From contig NZ_CP108002.1 of assembly GCF_041435055.1 (NCBI RefSeq), forward strand, positions 6,510,001 to 6,574,000: 64,000 bases of DNA, in the 5' to 3' direction. Under the pieces are notes generated by a model. It was given only the letters and a program-made list of their open reading frames with translations, was not told the origin of the DNA and did not search any database. This DNA comes from Streptomyces sp. NBC_00341. Lineage in GTDB: Bacteria; Actinomycetota; Actinomycetes; Streptomycetales; Streptomycetaceae. Position 1 is the first letter of the stretch. Each line of letters opens with the position of its first letter. This document shows, one piece after another, positions 48,045 through 57,220 of the stretch. The translations under genes and the position numbers were made by a program.

Positions 48045-48647
48045 GTGCCCAGGATTCGAGCGGCCTCCGTGGCCGAGCACCGGACCATGCAGCGCGGCGC
48101 CCTCCTGGACGCAGCGCGTTCCCTGCTGTCCGAGGGAGGCACGGAGGCGTTGACCTTCCCCGCCCTCGCCGAGCGCACGGGCCTCGCCCGGTCCTCCGTC
48201 TACGAGTACTTCCGCTCCCGCGCCGCCGTCGTCGAGGAGCTCTGCACCGTCGACTTCCCCGTCTGGGCGGCCGAGGTGGAGAACGCGATGGAACGGGCGG
48301 ATACGCCGGAGGAGAAGATCGAGGCGTACGTACGACGGCAGCTCGATCTCGTGGGAGACCGGCGCCACCGCGCCGTCGTCGCCATCTCCGCGAGCGAGCT
48401 GGACGCGGGCGCCAGGGAGAAGATCCGCGCCGCCCACGGCGGGCTGATCGCCATGATCGTCGAGGCGCTCGGCGACCTCGGCCACCAGCAGCCCCGACTG
48501 GCGGCGATGCTGCTCCAGGGCTCCGTGGACGCAGCGGTGCGGCGTATCGAACTCAGTGTGGTGGAGGAGCCGGCCGTGATCGCGGACACCGCCGTCGCCA
48601 TGATCCTCTGCGGCGTCCGGGGCGCCCCCGGCGAGCAGGCCTCCTGA
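48045..48647 (+). CDS. TetR-family transcriptional regulator
   Basis: 200-aa repressor. The helix-turn-helix is RGALLDAARSLLSEGGTEAL then LAERTGLARSSVYEYFRSRA (residues about 10-55). The ligand-binding domain is not recognisable. A TAGAGT -10 box (48033-48038) is only 6 nt before the GTG, so the transcript is probably leaderless. The last 448 nt overlap the antisense M23-like frame. Confidence 0.92.
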   Translation: MPRIRAASVAEHRTMQRGALLDAARSLLSEGGTEALTFPALAERTGLARSSVYEYFRSRAAVVEELCTVDFPVWAAEVENAMERADTPEEKIEAYVRRQLDLVGDRRHRAVVAISASELDAGAREKIRAAHGGLIAMIVEALGDLGHQQPRLAAMLLQGSVDAAVRRIELSVVEEPAVIADTAVAMILCGVRGAPGEQAS

Positions 48648-49432
48648 TTCCGGCGCCTGACCACGACCCCGTACAGGGGTGCGGTCGCGGCACCCCCGAC
48701 GGCCGCCGCTCCCACCGGGTCCCCGCCCGGAGGCGGTGCGGGTTCTAGTTCGGGCACACCGGCCACCGGCAGCAGCCGGGACGGCCCGCGCCGCAGCAGC
48801 GCGGGCGGCAGCAGTGACAGCGGGTCCAGATACGCCGCCGCGCGGCGCAGCCCCCAGTGCAGACAGCCGGAAGCGCAGTGGAACGGCCCCGTAGCCATGA
48901 CCGCCACCACCTGCCCCGCGGTGACCTCGTCCCCCTTCGCGACCAGCGGGCGCACCGGCTCGTACGTCGTCCGCAGCGGCGGATCGCCCGTCCCCGCCAG
49001 CTCGATCGCCAGCACTCCCCGTCCCGCGACGGCGCCCGCGAACGAGACCCGTCCGGAAGCGGCCGCGAGCACCTCCGTACCCGGCCCGGCGGCGAGGTCC
49101 ACCCCGCGGTGCCCCGGCCCGTAGTCCGTGGCGGGCGGCTCCCATCCCCGTACGACCACGGGCCGCCCGGCCAGTGGCCAGACCCGTCCGCGATCGGGCG
49201 GTGGATCCACCGGGGCGGGGACAAGGGCGGACGGGGGCGCGGTCACGGGCGGGGGCGGCCGGTCCTCGGCGGTCGCCGTCCCGCACCACCACCCCGCCGC
49301 GAGAAGCGCCGCGGCGGCCGCCGCCGACACCGCCCGCGCCAGGCGCCCCGGCCCGCCGCCCCGCTCACCGCCCGGTGCGCGGCGGCCCCCGGACCGGACC
49401 CGCGATCCGTCCTGGTCAGATGTGTTTCGCAT
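48200..49432 (-). CDS. M23/LytM-like peptidase-domain protein (probably degenerate active site)
   Basis: Secreted or membrane-anchored. The N-terminus has a basic stretch, a hydrophobic segment (LARAVSAAAAAALLAAGWWC) and a Pro-rich linker. The LytM domain spans about residues 85-220, with GHRGVDLAAGPGTEVLAAASG and GCLHWGLRRAAAYLDPL. The usual second-site HxH reads CLH, so zinc binding is likely impaired. The recognisable protein ends at about 48730; the open frame continues 447 nt antisense through the TetR gene to 48200. That part (about 170 residues) is probably not a real extension, and the true stop may have been lost. The start ATG at 49432 is good. Confidence 0.72.
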   Translation of the reverse strand: MRNTSDQDGSRVRSGGRRAPGGERGGGPGRLARAVSAAAAAALLAAGWWCGTATAEDRPPPPVTAPPSALVPAPVDPPPDRGRVWPLAGRPVVVRGWEPPATDYGPGHRGVDLAAGPGTEVLAAASGRVSFAGAVAGRGVLAIELAGTGDPPLRTTYEPVRPLVAKGDEVTAGQVVAVMATGPFHCASGCLHWGLRRAAAYLDPLSLLPPALLRRGPSRLLPVAGVPELEPAPPPGGDPVGAAAVGGAATAPLYGVVVRRRNQEACSPGAPRTPQRIMATAVSAITAGSSTTLSSIRRTAASTEPWSSIAASRGCWWPRSPSASTIMAISPPWAARIFSLAPASSSLAEMATTARWRRSPTRSSCRRTYASIFSSGVSARSIAFSTSAAQTGKSTVQSSSTTAARERKYS

Positions 49433-49708
49433 GGCACAACCGTCCCCCGGCGGCCCGGTCCGCGGGGATCATGGACCGGATCTGTGGAATACCGGCCGGT
49501 TGTGGACAGCGCCGTCACCCGGCGCTCGGCGGGTCCCGTACACTTCTTGTGGCGATCCGGGTCACCGGGTCGACTTCGCACGCCCCGCCATCTCCCTCTC
49601 GACGGAGGTGGCCGCGCTCCTCGGTCCCTCGTGGCACGGCGCGTCGGGGCGTCAGGCGCGACAGCAATCCTGCGGTCGCGATAACCGAGTACCTCAAGGA
49701 GTACGGCC

Positions 49709-50674
49709 ATGGCCGTCGTCACGATGCGGGAGCTGCTGGAAAGCGGCGTCCACTTCGGTCACCAGACCCGTCGTTGGAACCCGAAGATGAAGCGCTTCAT
49801 CTTCACGGAGCGCAACGGCATCTACATCATCGACCTGCTCCAGTCGCTGTCGTACATCGACCGCGCCTACGAGTTCGTCAAGGAGACCGTCGCCCACGGC
49901 GGCTCCATCATGTTCGTGGGTACGAAGAAGCAGGCGCAGGAGGCCATCGCCGAGCAGGCGACGCGCGTCGGCATGCCGTACGTCAACCAGCGTTGGCTCG
50001 GTGGCATGCTCACCAACTTCTCCACCGTCTACAAGCGCCTTCAGCGTCTGAAGGAGCTTGAGCTCATCGACTTCGAGGACGTGGCCGCCTCCGGCCTCAC
50101 CAAGAAGGAGCTGCTGGTCCTCTCCCGCGAGAAGGCCAAGCTGGAGAAGACCCTCGGTGGTATCCGCGAGATGCAGAAGGTGCCGAGCGCCGTCTGGATC
50201 GTCGACACCAAGAAGGAGCACATCGCCGTCGGTGAGGCGCGCAAGCTCCACATCCCGGTCGTCGCGATCCTGGACACCAACTGCGACCCCGACGAGGTCG
50301 ACTACAAGATTCCGGGCAACGACGACGCGATCCGCTCCGTCACGCTGCTCACCCGCGTGATCGCCGACGCCGTCGCCGAGGGCCTCATCGCCCGTTCCGG
50401 CGCTGCGACCGGCGACTCGAAGCCGGGCGAGAAGGCCGCCGGCGAGCCGCTCGCCGAGTGGGAGCGTGACCTGCTCGAGGGCGACAAGAAGGCCGACGCC
50501 GAGGTCCAGACCTCCGCCGAGACCGAGAAGGTCGCGGACGCCGAGGCCGCTGACGCCCCGGCCGCCGCCGAGGCCGCTGTCGAGGCGCCCGCCGCCGAGG
50601 CGCCCGCCACCGAGACGCCGGCCGTCGAGGCCCCCGCCGCCGAGGCTCCGGCCGCGGACGGCGAGCAGGCCTGA
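49709..50674 (+). CDS. rpsB: 30S ribosomal protein S2
   Basis: 321-aa ribosomal protein. The core ([20 protein letters not shown] ... [17 protein letters not shown]) is standard. The C-terminal 70 residues are an Ala/Glu/Pro-rich extension with repeats of EAPAAEAPA type, common in streptomycetes and likely disordered. The 276-bp upstream region presumably contains the promoter and leader. First gene of rpsB-tsf. Confidence 0.97.
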   Translation: MAVVTMRELLESGVHFGHQTRRWNPKMKRFIFTERNGIYIIDLLQSLSYIDRAYEFVKETVAHGGSIMFVGTKKQAQEAIAEQATRVGMPYVNQRWLGGMLTNFSTVYKRLQRLKELELIDFEDVAASGLTKKELLVLSREKAKLEKTLGGIREMQKVPSAVWIVDTKKEHIAVGEARKLHIPVVAILDTNCDPDEVDYKIPGNDDAIRSVTLLTRVIADAVAEGLIARSGAATGDSKPGEKAAGEPLAEWERDLLEGDKKADAEVQTSAETEKVADAEAADAPAAAEAAVEAPAAEAPATETPAVEAPAAEAPAADGEQA

Positions 50675-50692
50675 CACCCGTCACGGCTGACG

Positions 50693-50732
50693 ACGGCGGG
50701 GGCCGGTGCCGCACAGGCACCGCCCCCGCCGT
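50693..50732 (+). terminator. Hairpin between rpsB and tsf
   Basis: 17-bp stem with one bulged C (50693-50710 and 50716-50732), GCACA loop, and no T-run. It probably attenuates tsf relative to rpsB or marks the rpsB 3' end. Confidence 0.6.
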
Positions 50733-50775
50733 TCACCCGTAGATCTTTCAGACTTCGAGAGAGAAATTCAGACTC

Positions 50776-51612
50776 ATGGCGAACTACACCGCCGCTGACG
50801 TCAAGAAGCTCCGTGAGCTCACCGGCGCCGGCATGATGGACTGCAAGAAGGCGCTCGACGAGGCCGACGGCAGTGTCGAAGGTGCCGTCGAGGCCCTTCG
50901 TATCAAGGGCCAGAAGGGCGTCGCCAAGCGCGAGGGCCGTTCTGCCGAGAACGGCGCCGTCGTCTCCCTCATCTCCGAGGACAACACCTCCGGTGTCCTG
51001 CTCGAGCTGAAGTGCGAGACGGACTTCGTCGCCAAGGGCGAGAAGTTCCAGGCCGTCGCCAACGCGCTGGCCGCGCACGTCGCCGCCACCTCCCCGGCCG
51101 ACCTGGCCGCCCTGCTCTCCTCCGAGATCGAGGCCGGCAAGACGGTTCAGGCGTACGTCGACGAGGCCAACGCCAACCTCGGTGAGAAGATCGTCCTGGA
51201 CCGCTTCGAGCAGTTCACCGGCGCCTACGTCTCCGTGTACATGCACCGCACCATGCCCGACCTGCCGCCGCAGATCGGTGTCCTGGTCGAGCTCGACAAG
51301 GCCGACGCAGAGCTGGCGAAGGGCCTTGCCCAGCACATCGCCGCCTTCGCGCCGAAGTACCTCTCCCGCGAGGACGTCCCGGCCGAGATCGTCGAGACCG
51401 AGCGTCGTGTCGCCGAGGAGACCACGCGCGCCGAGGGCAAGCCCGAGGCCGCGCTCCCGAAGATCGTCGAGGGTCGCGTCAACGGCTTCTTCAAGGAGGC
51501 CACCCTCCTCGGCCAGCCGTACGCGCTGGACAACAAGAAGTCCGTCCAGAAGGTCCTGGACGAGGCCGGTGTCACCCTGAAGCGCTTCTCGCGCATCAAG
51601 GTCGGCATCTGA
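50776..51612 (+). CDS. tsf: Elongation factor Ts
   Basis: Nucleotide exchange factor of EF-Tu, 278 aa. The N-terminal UBA-like domain and TGAGMMDCKKALDEADGS motif are followed by two dimer-type core domains (VLLELKCETDFVAKG; AYVSVYMHRTMPDLPPQIGVLVEL). ATG at 50776 after GAGAGAAATTC. Confidence 0.97.
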   Translation: MANYTAADVKKLRELTGAGMMDCKKALDEADGSVEGAVEALRIKGQKGVAKREGRSAENGAVVSLISEDNTSGVLLELKCETDFVAKGEKFQAVANALAAHVAATSPADLAALLSSEIEAGKTVQAYVDEANANLGEKIVLDRFEQFTGAYVSVYMHRTMPDLPPQIGVLVELDKADAELAKGLAQHIAAFAPKYLSREDVPAEIVETERRVAEETTRAEGKPEAALPKIVEGRVNGFFKEATLLGQPYALDNKKSVQKVLDEAGVTLKRFSRIKVGI

Positions 51613-51698
51613 GTCCGTCCGCGAAAAACGGTGGACCCCGATAGGGTCTGGTGCAGTCGACGGCCGCACACCGCCGTACGACCGCAGATCTGACGAGG

Positions 51699-51742
51699 AG
51701 GCCATTGCCGCTGAGGGACATCGGACCCACCGGCAATGGCCT
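51699..51742 (+). terminator. Hairpin between tsf and pyrH
   Basis: 12-bp perfect stem (51699-51710 and 51731-51742) around a 20-nt loop followed by TCTTCG. It sits 29 nt before pyrH and may terminate tsf transcription or fold in the pyrH leader. Confidence 0.55.
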
Positions 51743-51770
51743 TCTTCGTATGTGCACGAGGAGAATCTCC

Positions 51771-52547
51771 ATGAACAAGGGCGCGGACGCCGCACAAGGT
51801 GACCACAGGCGCGACGACGGCAAGGTGTCCGGACGCTTCATGCTGAAGCTGTCCGGAGAGGCGTTCGCCGGTGGCGGGGGTCTCGGTGTCGACCCCGACG
51901 TCGTACACGCCATCGCACGCGAGATCGCGGCGGTCGTCCGGGACGGCGCGGAAATCGCGATCGTCATCGGCGGCGGCAACTTCTTCCGCGGCGCCGAGCT
52001 CCAGCAGCGCGGTATGGACCGGGCCCGGTCCGACTACATGGGCATGCTCGGCACGGTCATGAACTGCCTGGCGCTCCAGGACTTCCTGGAGAAGGAGGGC
52101 ATCGACTCCCGCGTCCAGACCGCCATCACCATGGGTCAGGTCGCGGAGCCGTACATCCCGCTGCGCGCCGTACGGCACCTGGAGAAGGGCCGCGTCGTCA
52201 TCTTCGGCGCCGGTATGGGCATGCCGTACTTCTCCACCGACACCACCGCGGCCCAGCGCGCCCTGGAGATCGACGCCGAGGCGCTGCTGATGGGCAAGAA
52301 CGGTGTGGACGGGGTCTACGACTCCGACCCGAAGACCAACCCCGGAGCGGTGAAGTTCGACGCGCTGGAGTACAGCGAGGTGCTCGCCCGCGACCTCAAG
52401 GTCGCCGACGCCACCGCCATCACGCTCTGCCGTGACAACCAGCTGCCGATCCTCGTCTTCGAGCTCACGACGGCGGGCAATATCGCCCGCGCCGTCAAGG
52501 GTGAGAAGATCGGCTCGCTCGTGAGCGACCGGAGCACCCGGGCCTGA
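51771..52547 (+). CDS. pyrH: Uridylate kinase (UMP kinase)
   Basis: UMP to UDP kinase of the amino-acid kinase fold, 258 aa. It has [40 protein letters not shown]-like [17 protein letters not shown] and [12 protein letters not shown]. Actinobacterial extension at the N-terminus (about 22 residues). GAGGAG lies 7 nt before ATG 51771. Confidence 0.97.
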   Translation: MNKGADAAQGDHRRDDGKVSGRFMLKLSGEAFAGGGGLGVDPDVVHAIAREIAAVVRDGAEIAIVIGGGNFFRGAELQQRGMDRARSDYMGMLGTVMNCLALQDFLEKEGIDSRVQTAITMGQVAEPYIPLRAVRHLEKGRVVIFGAGMGMPYFSTDTTAAQRALEIDAEALLMGKNGVDGVYDSDPKTNPGAVKFDALEYSEVLARDLKVADATAITLCRDNQLPILVFELTTAGNIARAVKGEKIGSLVSDRSTRA

Positions 52548-52714
52548 GAACCGGGGGACCGGACCGGGGTGACCCGGTGGTTCCCGGGGCCCGAGCCAGG
52601 GGCCCGAAGGATGGACAACGGCCTGCCGGTCGGACACCGTGCAGGTGAGGACGCGACGCAGGACCCGCCGGGCCCGAGCACGCCGGGCCCACTCAAGACA
52701 CGCAGGAGCACGTG

Positions 52715-53272
52715 GTGATCGAAGAAACCCTCCTCGAGGCCGAGGAGAAGATGGAGAAGGCCGTCGTGGTCGCGAAAGAGGACTTCGCCGCGATCCGCAC
52801 CGGCCGTGCGCACCCGGCGATGTTCAACAAGATCGTCGCCGACTACTACGGCGCGCTGACCCCGATCAACCAGCTGGCCTCTTTCTCGGTGCCCGAGCCC
52901 CGGATGGCCGTCGTGACGCCGTTCGACAAGACGGCGCTGCGCAACATCGAGCAGGCCATCCGCGACTCCGACCTCGGCGTCAACCCGAGCAACGACGGCA
53001 ATATCATCCGGGTGAACTTCCCCGACCTCACCGAAGAGCGCCGTCGCGACTACATCAAGGTCGCGAAGACCAAGGCCGAGGACTCCAAGATCTCGATCCG
53101 CGCGGTCCGCCGCAAGGCCAAGGAGACCCTCGACAAGCTGGTCAAGGACAAGGAGTCCGGCGAGGACGAGGTCCGCCGTGCCGAGAAGGAGCTCGACGAC
53201 ACCACCGCGAAGTACGTCGCGCAGGTGGACGAGCTGCTGAAGCACAAGGAAGCCGAGCTGCTCGAAGTCTGA
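52715..53272 (+). CDS. frr: Ribosome recycling factor
   Basis: Splits post-termination ribosomes with EF-G. The 185-aa protein [20 protein letters not shown]... contains [36 protein letters not shown] and a C-terminal [25 protein letters not shown] 52715 gives the usual N-terminus; GTG 52712 would add a Val-coded Met. Its stop overlaps the cdsA ATG. Confidence 0.97.
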   Translation: MIEETLLEAEEKMEKAVVVAKEDFAAIRTGRAHPAMFNKIVADYYGALTPINQLASFSVPEPRMAVVTPFDKTALRNIEQAIRDSDLGVNPSNDGNIIRVNFPDLTEERRRDYIKVAKTKAEDSKISIRAVRRKAKETLDKLVKDKESGEDEVRRAEKELDDTTAKYVAQVDELLKHKEAELLEV

Positions 53273-54357
53273 TGAACGACTCTTCCTGGGGCGTCCCGCA
53301 GGACGCCGGCCACGGTGCCGCTCCCGAGATGCGGTCCGTTCCGGCGGGTCCTGCATACGATGTGCATAACGCCCAGCAGACTCGGCCCATGCCCATCGTG
53401 CCGGACGTTCCCGACGCAGGTAGAGACGCTGAGAGCCGTGATGACCGGGACCAGGGGGCCGCACGCCTGAGCGGCGGCCCCCTGTTCCGCGACGAGAAGC
53501 CGCAGGAGCCCATGTCCACCGCGCCGCCACCTCCGCAGAAGAAACGTGCGGGCCGTGATCTCGGGTCCGCCATAGGGGTCGGCGTGGGGCTGGGCGCCGT
53601 CGTCGTGGCCTCGCTCTTCATCGTCAAGGCCGTCTTCGTCGGTGTGATCGTGGTCGCCGTCGTCGTCGGCCTCTGGGAGCTCACCTCCCGGCTGGAGGAG
53701 CGCAAGGGCATCAAGGCGCCGCTCATCCCCCTCGCGGTCGGTGGCGCCGCCATGGTCGTGGCCGGTTACGCGCGAGGCGCCGAGGGCGCCTGGGCCGCGA
53801 TGGCCCTGACCGCACTCGCGGTGCTCGTCTGGCGGATGACCGAACCGCCGGAGGGCTACCTCAAGGACGTCACGGCCGGCGTCTTCGCCGCGTTCTACGT
53901 ACCGTTCCTGGCCACCTTCGTCGCCATGCTCCTGACGGCGGACGACGGGCCGATGCGGGTACTGACCTTCCTGCTGCTGACCGTGGTCAGCGACACCGGC
54001 GCGTACGCCGTCGGCTGGCGGTTCGGCAAGCACAAGCTCGCGCCCCGGATCAGCCCCGGAAAGACCCGCGAGGGCCTCTTCGGAGCCGTGAGCTTCGCGA
54101 TGGTGGCCGGTGCGCTGTGCATGCAGTTCCTGATCGACGACGGCTCCTGGTGGCAGGGCCTGCTGCTCGGCCTCGCGGTCGCCGCCAGCGCCACCCTCGG
54201 TGACCTGGGCGAGTCCATGATCAAGCGGGACCTCGGGATCAAGGACATGGGCACGCTCCTCCCCGGGCACGGCGGCATCATGGACCGGCTGGACTCCCTG
54301 CTGCCGACCGCGCCGGTGGTCTGGCTGCTGATGGTCCTCTTCGTCGGCTCCGGCTGA
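53272..54357 (+). CDS. cdsA: Phosphatidate cytidylyltransferase
   Basis: Makes CDP-diacylglycerol from phosphatidic acid and CTP, the common phospholipid precursor. 361 aa with a 95-residue hydrophilic N-terminal extension, about eight membrane helices and the signature SATLGDLGESMIKRDLGIKD followed by MGTLLPGHGGIMDRLDS. Coupled to frr (TGATG overlap). An alternative ATG inside the extension (MSTAPPPPQKKRAG, about residue 81) would give a family-average protein. Confidence 0.94.
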   Translation: MNDSSWGVPQDAGHGAAPEMRSVPAGPAYDVHNAQQTRPMPIVPDVPDAGRDAESRDDRDQGAARLSGGPLFRDEKPQEPMSTAPPPPQKKRAGRDLGSAIGVGVGLGAVVVASLFIVKAVFVGVIVVAVVVGLWELTSRLEERKGIKAPLIPLAVGGAAMVVAGYARGAEGAWAAMALTALAVLVWRMTEPPEGYLKDVTAGVFAAFYVPFLATFVAMLLTADDGPMRVLTFLLLTVVSDTGAYAVGWRFGKHKLAPRISPGKTREGLFGAVSFAMVAGALCMQFLIDDGSWWQGLLLGLAVAASATLGDLGESMIKRDLGIKDMGTLLPGHGGIMDRLDSLLPTAPVVWLLMVLFVGSG

Positions 54358-54373
54358 GCGTCGTACGCGTCAC

Positions 54374-54417
54374 CACGAGTGGGGCCCACCGTCCGCGGAC
54401 GGTGGGCCCCACTCGTG
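54374..54417. terminator. Perfect 44-nt palindromic terminator between cdsA and convergent gene
   Basis: 22-bp arms (54374-54395 and 54396-54417) with no unpaired centre, between two convergent stop codons. The stem is symmetric, so it can act for both strands. Confidence 0.85.
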
Positions 54418-54427
54418 TCCGGTGACG

Positions 54428-54955
54428 TCAGCCGCGTTCCCGCAGGGCCGAGCGCGTGTGCTGATACCGCTCGATCGCCCGCTTCCGTATCCACACGAGC
54501 CAGCAGCTGAACACGATCACGCCCACGCCGAAGACCACGGGTAGGGCCGGTGAGCCGGTGGTGACCCCGAGGACCAGCATGCCCACCGCGGTCAGGCCCA
54601 TGAAGCCCAGCCAGTAGGGCAGCCACCGGCCGCCCCGCTCCATCTTCCCGAGCTGGTCCTCGACCAGCCGGCGCATGACCACCCGCTCCTCGGGATCCTG
54701 CGGCACCTCGCGGTGCCGGATCCTGCGGTTGAGGTCGACGACCGTGCCGGGCCGCGCGCCGGTCGCCCGGCTGGTCCTGCGGCGCTGGTACGCCAGAGCC
54801 CCGATGGCCACGGCGGTGTAGAGCAGGCTCTGGACCGCCCATAACGCCGGATGATCGTCCCGGCGGAACAGGGCTCCGAAGCCCAGCCCCAGCAGGAAGA
54901 GCACCAGGGCTTGTGCGGCCAGGCTGTGGCTGAACCAGTGCTTCACGGTGTGCAC
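54428..54955 (-). CDS. Small membrane protein, unknown; contains TTA codon
   Basis: 175 aa with four hydrophobic segments: LAAQALVLFLLGLGFGALF, LWAVQSLLYTAVAIGALAY, WLGFMGLTAVGMLVLGV and LPVVFGVGVIVFSCWLVWI. A charged loop of about 55 residues (DPEERVVMRRLVEDQLGKME) lies between the second and third. No family recognised. AGGAGGT lies 7 nt before GTG 54955. Leu38 is encoded by TTA (54844-54842 on the minus strand), making it a bldA-dependent candidate. Confidence 0.72.
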   Translation of the reverse strand: MHTVKHWFSHSLAAQALVLFLLGLGFGALFRRDDHPALWAVQSLLYTAVAIGALAYQRRRTSRATGARPGTVVDLNRRIRHREVPQDPEERVVMRRLVEDQLGKMERGGRWLPYWLGFMGLTAVGMLVLGVTTGSPALPVVFGVGVIVFSCWLVWIRKRAIERYQHTRSALRERG

Positions 54956-55115
54956 GGCTGATACCTCCTGCTGATTCGGCGGGCCGTCCCTGACACTCCG
55001 GGTACCCCGTCCGACCCGGCTCAGTGGTGCTCCGCCGCCCCCACCGGCGGTGAGCGGGGGTACTGCCGCGTCTGGGACGCTGGAGGAACGGAAGCGGAGC
55101 AGGGAAGGGGGCGTC

Positions 55116-55778
55116 ATGGCCGGCGCGCGTTCGATCGAGCCCGGAGCTGTGGAGGAGTCCGCGCCACAGCGCGTCTGGTACACCTCGTACGGCTCGAACA
55201 CGCATCTCGGCCGGCTCGCCTCCTATATCGAGGGCGGCCGGCCGCCCGGCGCCGGCCGGGCGCATCCGGGATGCAGGGACCGGCGCATGCCCAGCCGGTC
55301 CGTTCCCGTGGAACTGAGGGGCGCCCTGTACTTCGCCACGAAGTCGACCGTCTGGGGCGGCGGACGGGCCTTCTACGACCCGGAACAGGAGGGGCGGGTC
55401 TTCGCCCGCGCTCACCTCGTTTCTGCGTCACAGTTCGCGGACATCGCCGCTCAGGAGATGTACAGGAGCCCCGGAGAAGATCTTGATCTCGGTCCGGTGC
55501 TCAGGTCGGGCGTCGCACGGCTGGGGGACGGGCGGTACGAGACGCTGGTGTGCGCCGGACAACTGGACGGGCTGCCCGTCCTCACGTTCACGGCCCCCTG
55601 GCGGGCCGACGAAGTGACCCCGGTGCCTCCCTCCAGGGCGTACGTGCGCCTCCTCGCCGCCGGCCTGCTCGAAGCGGGTGCTTGGGACGTGGACACCGTG
55701 GCGGCCTACGTCGCCTCCTCGCGCGGAGCCGTCGGCCACTGGTCGCAACAGGCGATCCGGGCCCTCGTCACGGAGTGA
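55116..55778 (+). CDS. Gamma-glutamylcyclotransferase-like (YGSN) protein
   Basis: 220 aa. The N-terminal VWYTSYGSNTHLGRLASYIEGG contains the YGSN substrate-binding loop of GGCT/AIG2-like folds. DRRMPSRSVPVELRGALYFA and SRAFYDPEQEG-like GGRAFYDPEQEGRV follow the pattern I recall for actinobacterial homologues often mislabelled histone deacetylase. The catalytic Glu is not identifiable by eye. ATG at 55116 after GAAGGGGGC. Function inferred weakly from the fold motif. Confidence 0.68.
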   Translation: MAGARSIEPGAVEESAPQRVWYTSYGSNTHLGRLASYIEGGRPPGAGRAHPGCRDRRMPSRSVPVELRGALYFATKSTVWGGGRAFYDPEQEGRVFARAHLVSASQFADIAAQEMYRSPGEDLDLGPVLRSGVARLGDGRYETLVCAGQLDGLPVLTFTAPWRADEVTPVPPSRAYVRLLAAGLLEAGAWDVDTVAAYVASSRGAVGHWSQQAIRALVTE

Positions 55779-55849
55779 CCCGTACCTCAGCGGGCCGGGC
55801 AGCACGATGACCGATCGCACCCCGGCGTGTCTGCGACACTGGAGGAACC

Positions 55850-56956
55850 ATGCCTAAGCCCGGAGAACTCACTTTCGTCGCGCCCCGCGGAGCCAAGAAG
55901 CCGCCGCGGCACCTCGCCGACCTCACGCCCGCCGAGCGCAAGGAAGCCGTCGCCGCGACCGGCGAGAAGCCCTTCCGCGCCCAGCAGCTCTCGCAGCACT
56001 ACTTCGCGCGGTACGCGCACGACCCCTCGGAGTGGACCAACATTCCGGCCGGGTCGCGGGACAAGCTCGCGGAGGCGTTGTTCCCCGACCTGATGTCCGT
56101 GGTCCGCCACATCAGCTGCGACGACGACACCACCCGCAAGACCCTGTGGAAGCTGCACGACGGGACGCTGGTCGAGTCCGTCCTGATGCGCTACCCCGAG
56201 CGCGTCACGATGTGCATCTCCTCGCAGGCGGGCTGCGGGATGAACTGCCCGTTCTGCGCCACCGGGCAGGCCGGTCTCGACCGCAACCTCTCCACCGCGG
56301 AGATCGTCCACCAGATCGTGGACGGCATGCGGGCGCTGCGCGACGGCGAGGTCCCCGGGGGCCCGGCGCGGCTCTCCAACATCGTCTTCATGGGCATGGG
56401 CGAGCCGCTCGCCAACTACAACCGGGTGGTCGGCTCCATCCGCCGGCTTACCGACCCCGAGCCCGACGGGCTGGGGCTGTCGCAGCGCGGGATCACCGTC
56501 TCGACCGTCGGCCTGGTGCCGGCGATGCTGCGCTTCGCGGACGAGGGCTTCAAGTGCCGCCTCGCCGTCTCGCTGCACGCCCCGGACGACGAGCTGCGCG
56601 ACACCCTCGTTCCCGTGAACACCCGGTGGAAGGTGCGCGAGGTACTGGACGCGGCCTGGGAGTACGCGGAGAAGTCCGGTCGCCGCATCTCCATCGAGTA
56701 CGCGCTGATCCGTGACATCAACGACCAGGCCTGGCGCGGTGACCGGCTCGGCCGGCTCCTCAAGGGCAAGCGGGTACACGTCAACCTGATCCCGCTGAAC
56801 CCGACACCGGGCTCGAAGTGGACCGCCTCGCGGCCGGAGGACGAGAAGGCGTTCGTCGAGGCCATCGCCGCCCACGGGGTGCCGGTGACCGTGCGGGACA
56901 CCCGGGGCCAGGAGATCGACGGGGCCTGCGGGCAGCTCGCGGCGTCCGAGCGCTAG
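55850..56956 (+). CDS. rlmN: Dual-specificity 23S rRNA/tRNA m2A methyltransferase RlmN
   Basis: Radical SAM enzyme methylating A2503 of 23S rRNA and A37 of tRNAs. 368 aa with the radical SAM cluster CGMNCPFC near residue 129, [30 protein letters not shown] and a C-terminal DGACGQLA containing the methyl-carrier Cys. GGAGGA (55841-55846) precedes ATG 55850. Confidence 0.96.
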   Translation: MPKPGELTFVAPRGAKKPPRHLADLTPAERKEAVAATGEKPFRAQQLSQHYFARYAHDPSEWTNIPAGSRDKLAEALFPDLMSVVRHISCDDDTTRKTLWKLHDGTLVESVLMRYPERVTMCISSQAGCGMNCPFCATGQAGLDRNLSTAEIVHQIVDGMRALRDGEVPGGPARLSNIVFMGMGEPLANYNRVVGSIRRLTDPEPDGLGLSQRGITVSTVGLVPAMLRFADEGFKCRLAVSLHAPDDELRDTLVPVNTRWKVREVLDAAWEYAEKSGRRISIEYALIRDINDQAWRGDRLGRLLKGKRVHVNLIPLNPTPGSKWTASRPEDEKAFVEAIAAHGVPVTVRDTRGQEIDGACGQLAASER

Positions 56957-57027
56957 GGCAACCGCGTCGGCCGAGCTCTGAGGCCGGAACCAGCCGTGTA
57001 GCCTGGGCGTGAATTCAACTTCATATT

Positions 57028-57127
57028 CCGACAGGGGAGCGCCACAGCGCTGAGAGTGCGGCACCAAGGACAGGTTGGCCGCAGACCCTCTGAACCTCGC
57101 CCGGGTCATTCCGGGTAGGAAGTTCGG
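57028..57127 (+). ncRNA. TPP riboswitch (thi-box) upstream of thiB
   Basis: Contains the conserved thi-box elements GCTGAGAG (57049-57056), ACCCTCTGAACC (about 57085-57096) and CCGGGTCATTCCGGGTAGGA. CCGA (57028-57031) pairs with TCGG (57124-57127) as P1. Downstream is an 11-bp hairpin (57147-57157 with 57175-57185), and TCCTGG (57195-57200) can pair with CCAGGA (57207-57212), which covers the thiB ribosome-binding site. Together they suggest a translation-blocking or terminating expression platform. Confidence 0.92.
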
Positions 57128-57220
57128 ACCTTACTCAAGCTGTTGCGCCCTGCCCGCTTCCGGTCCACTCCGGTGCGGGCAGGGCCGCGTCTCTTCCTGG
57201 TCACCCCCAGGAGGAATCAC

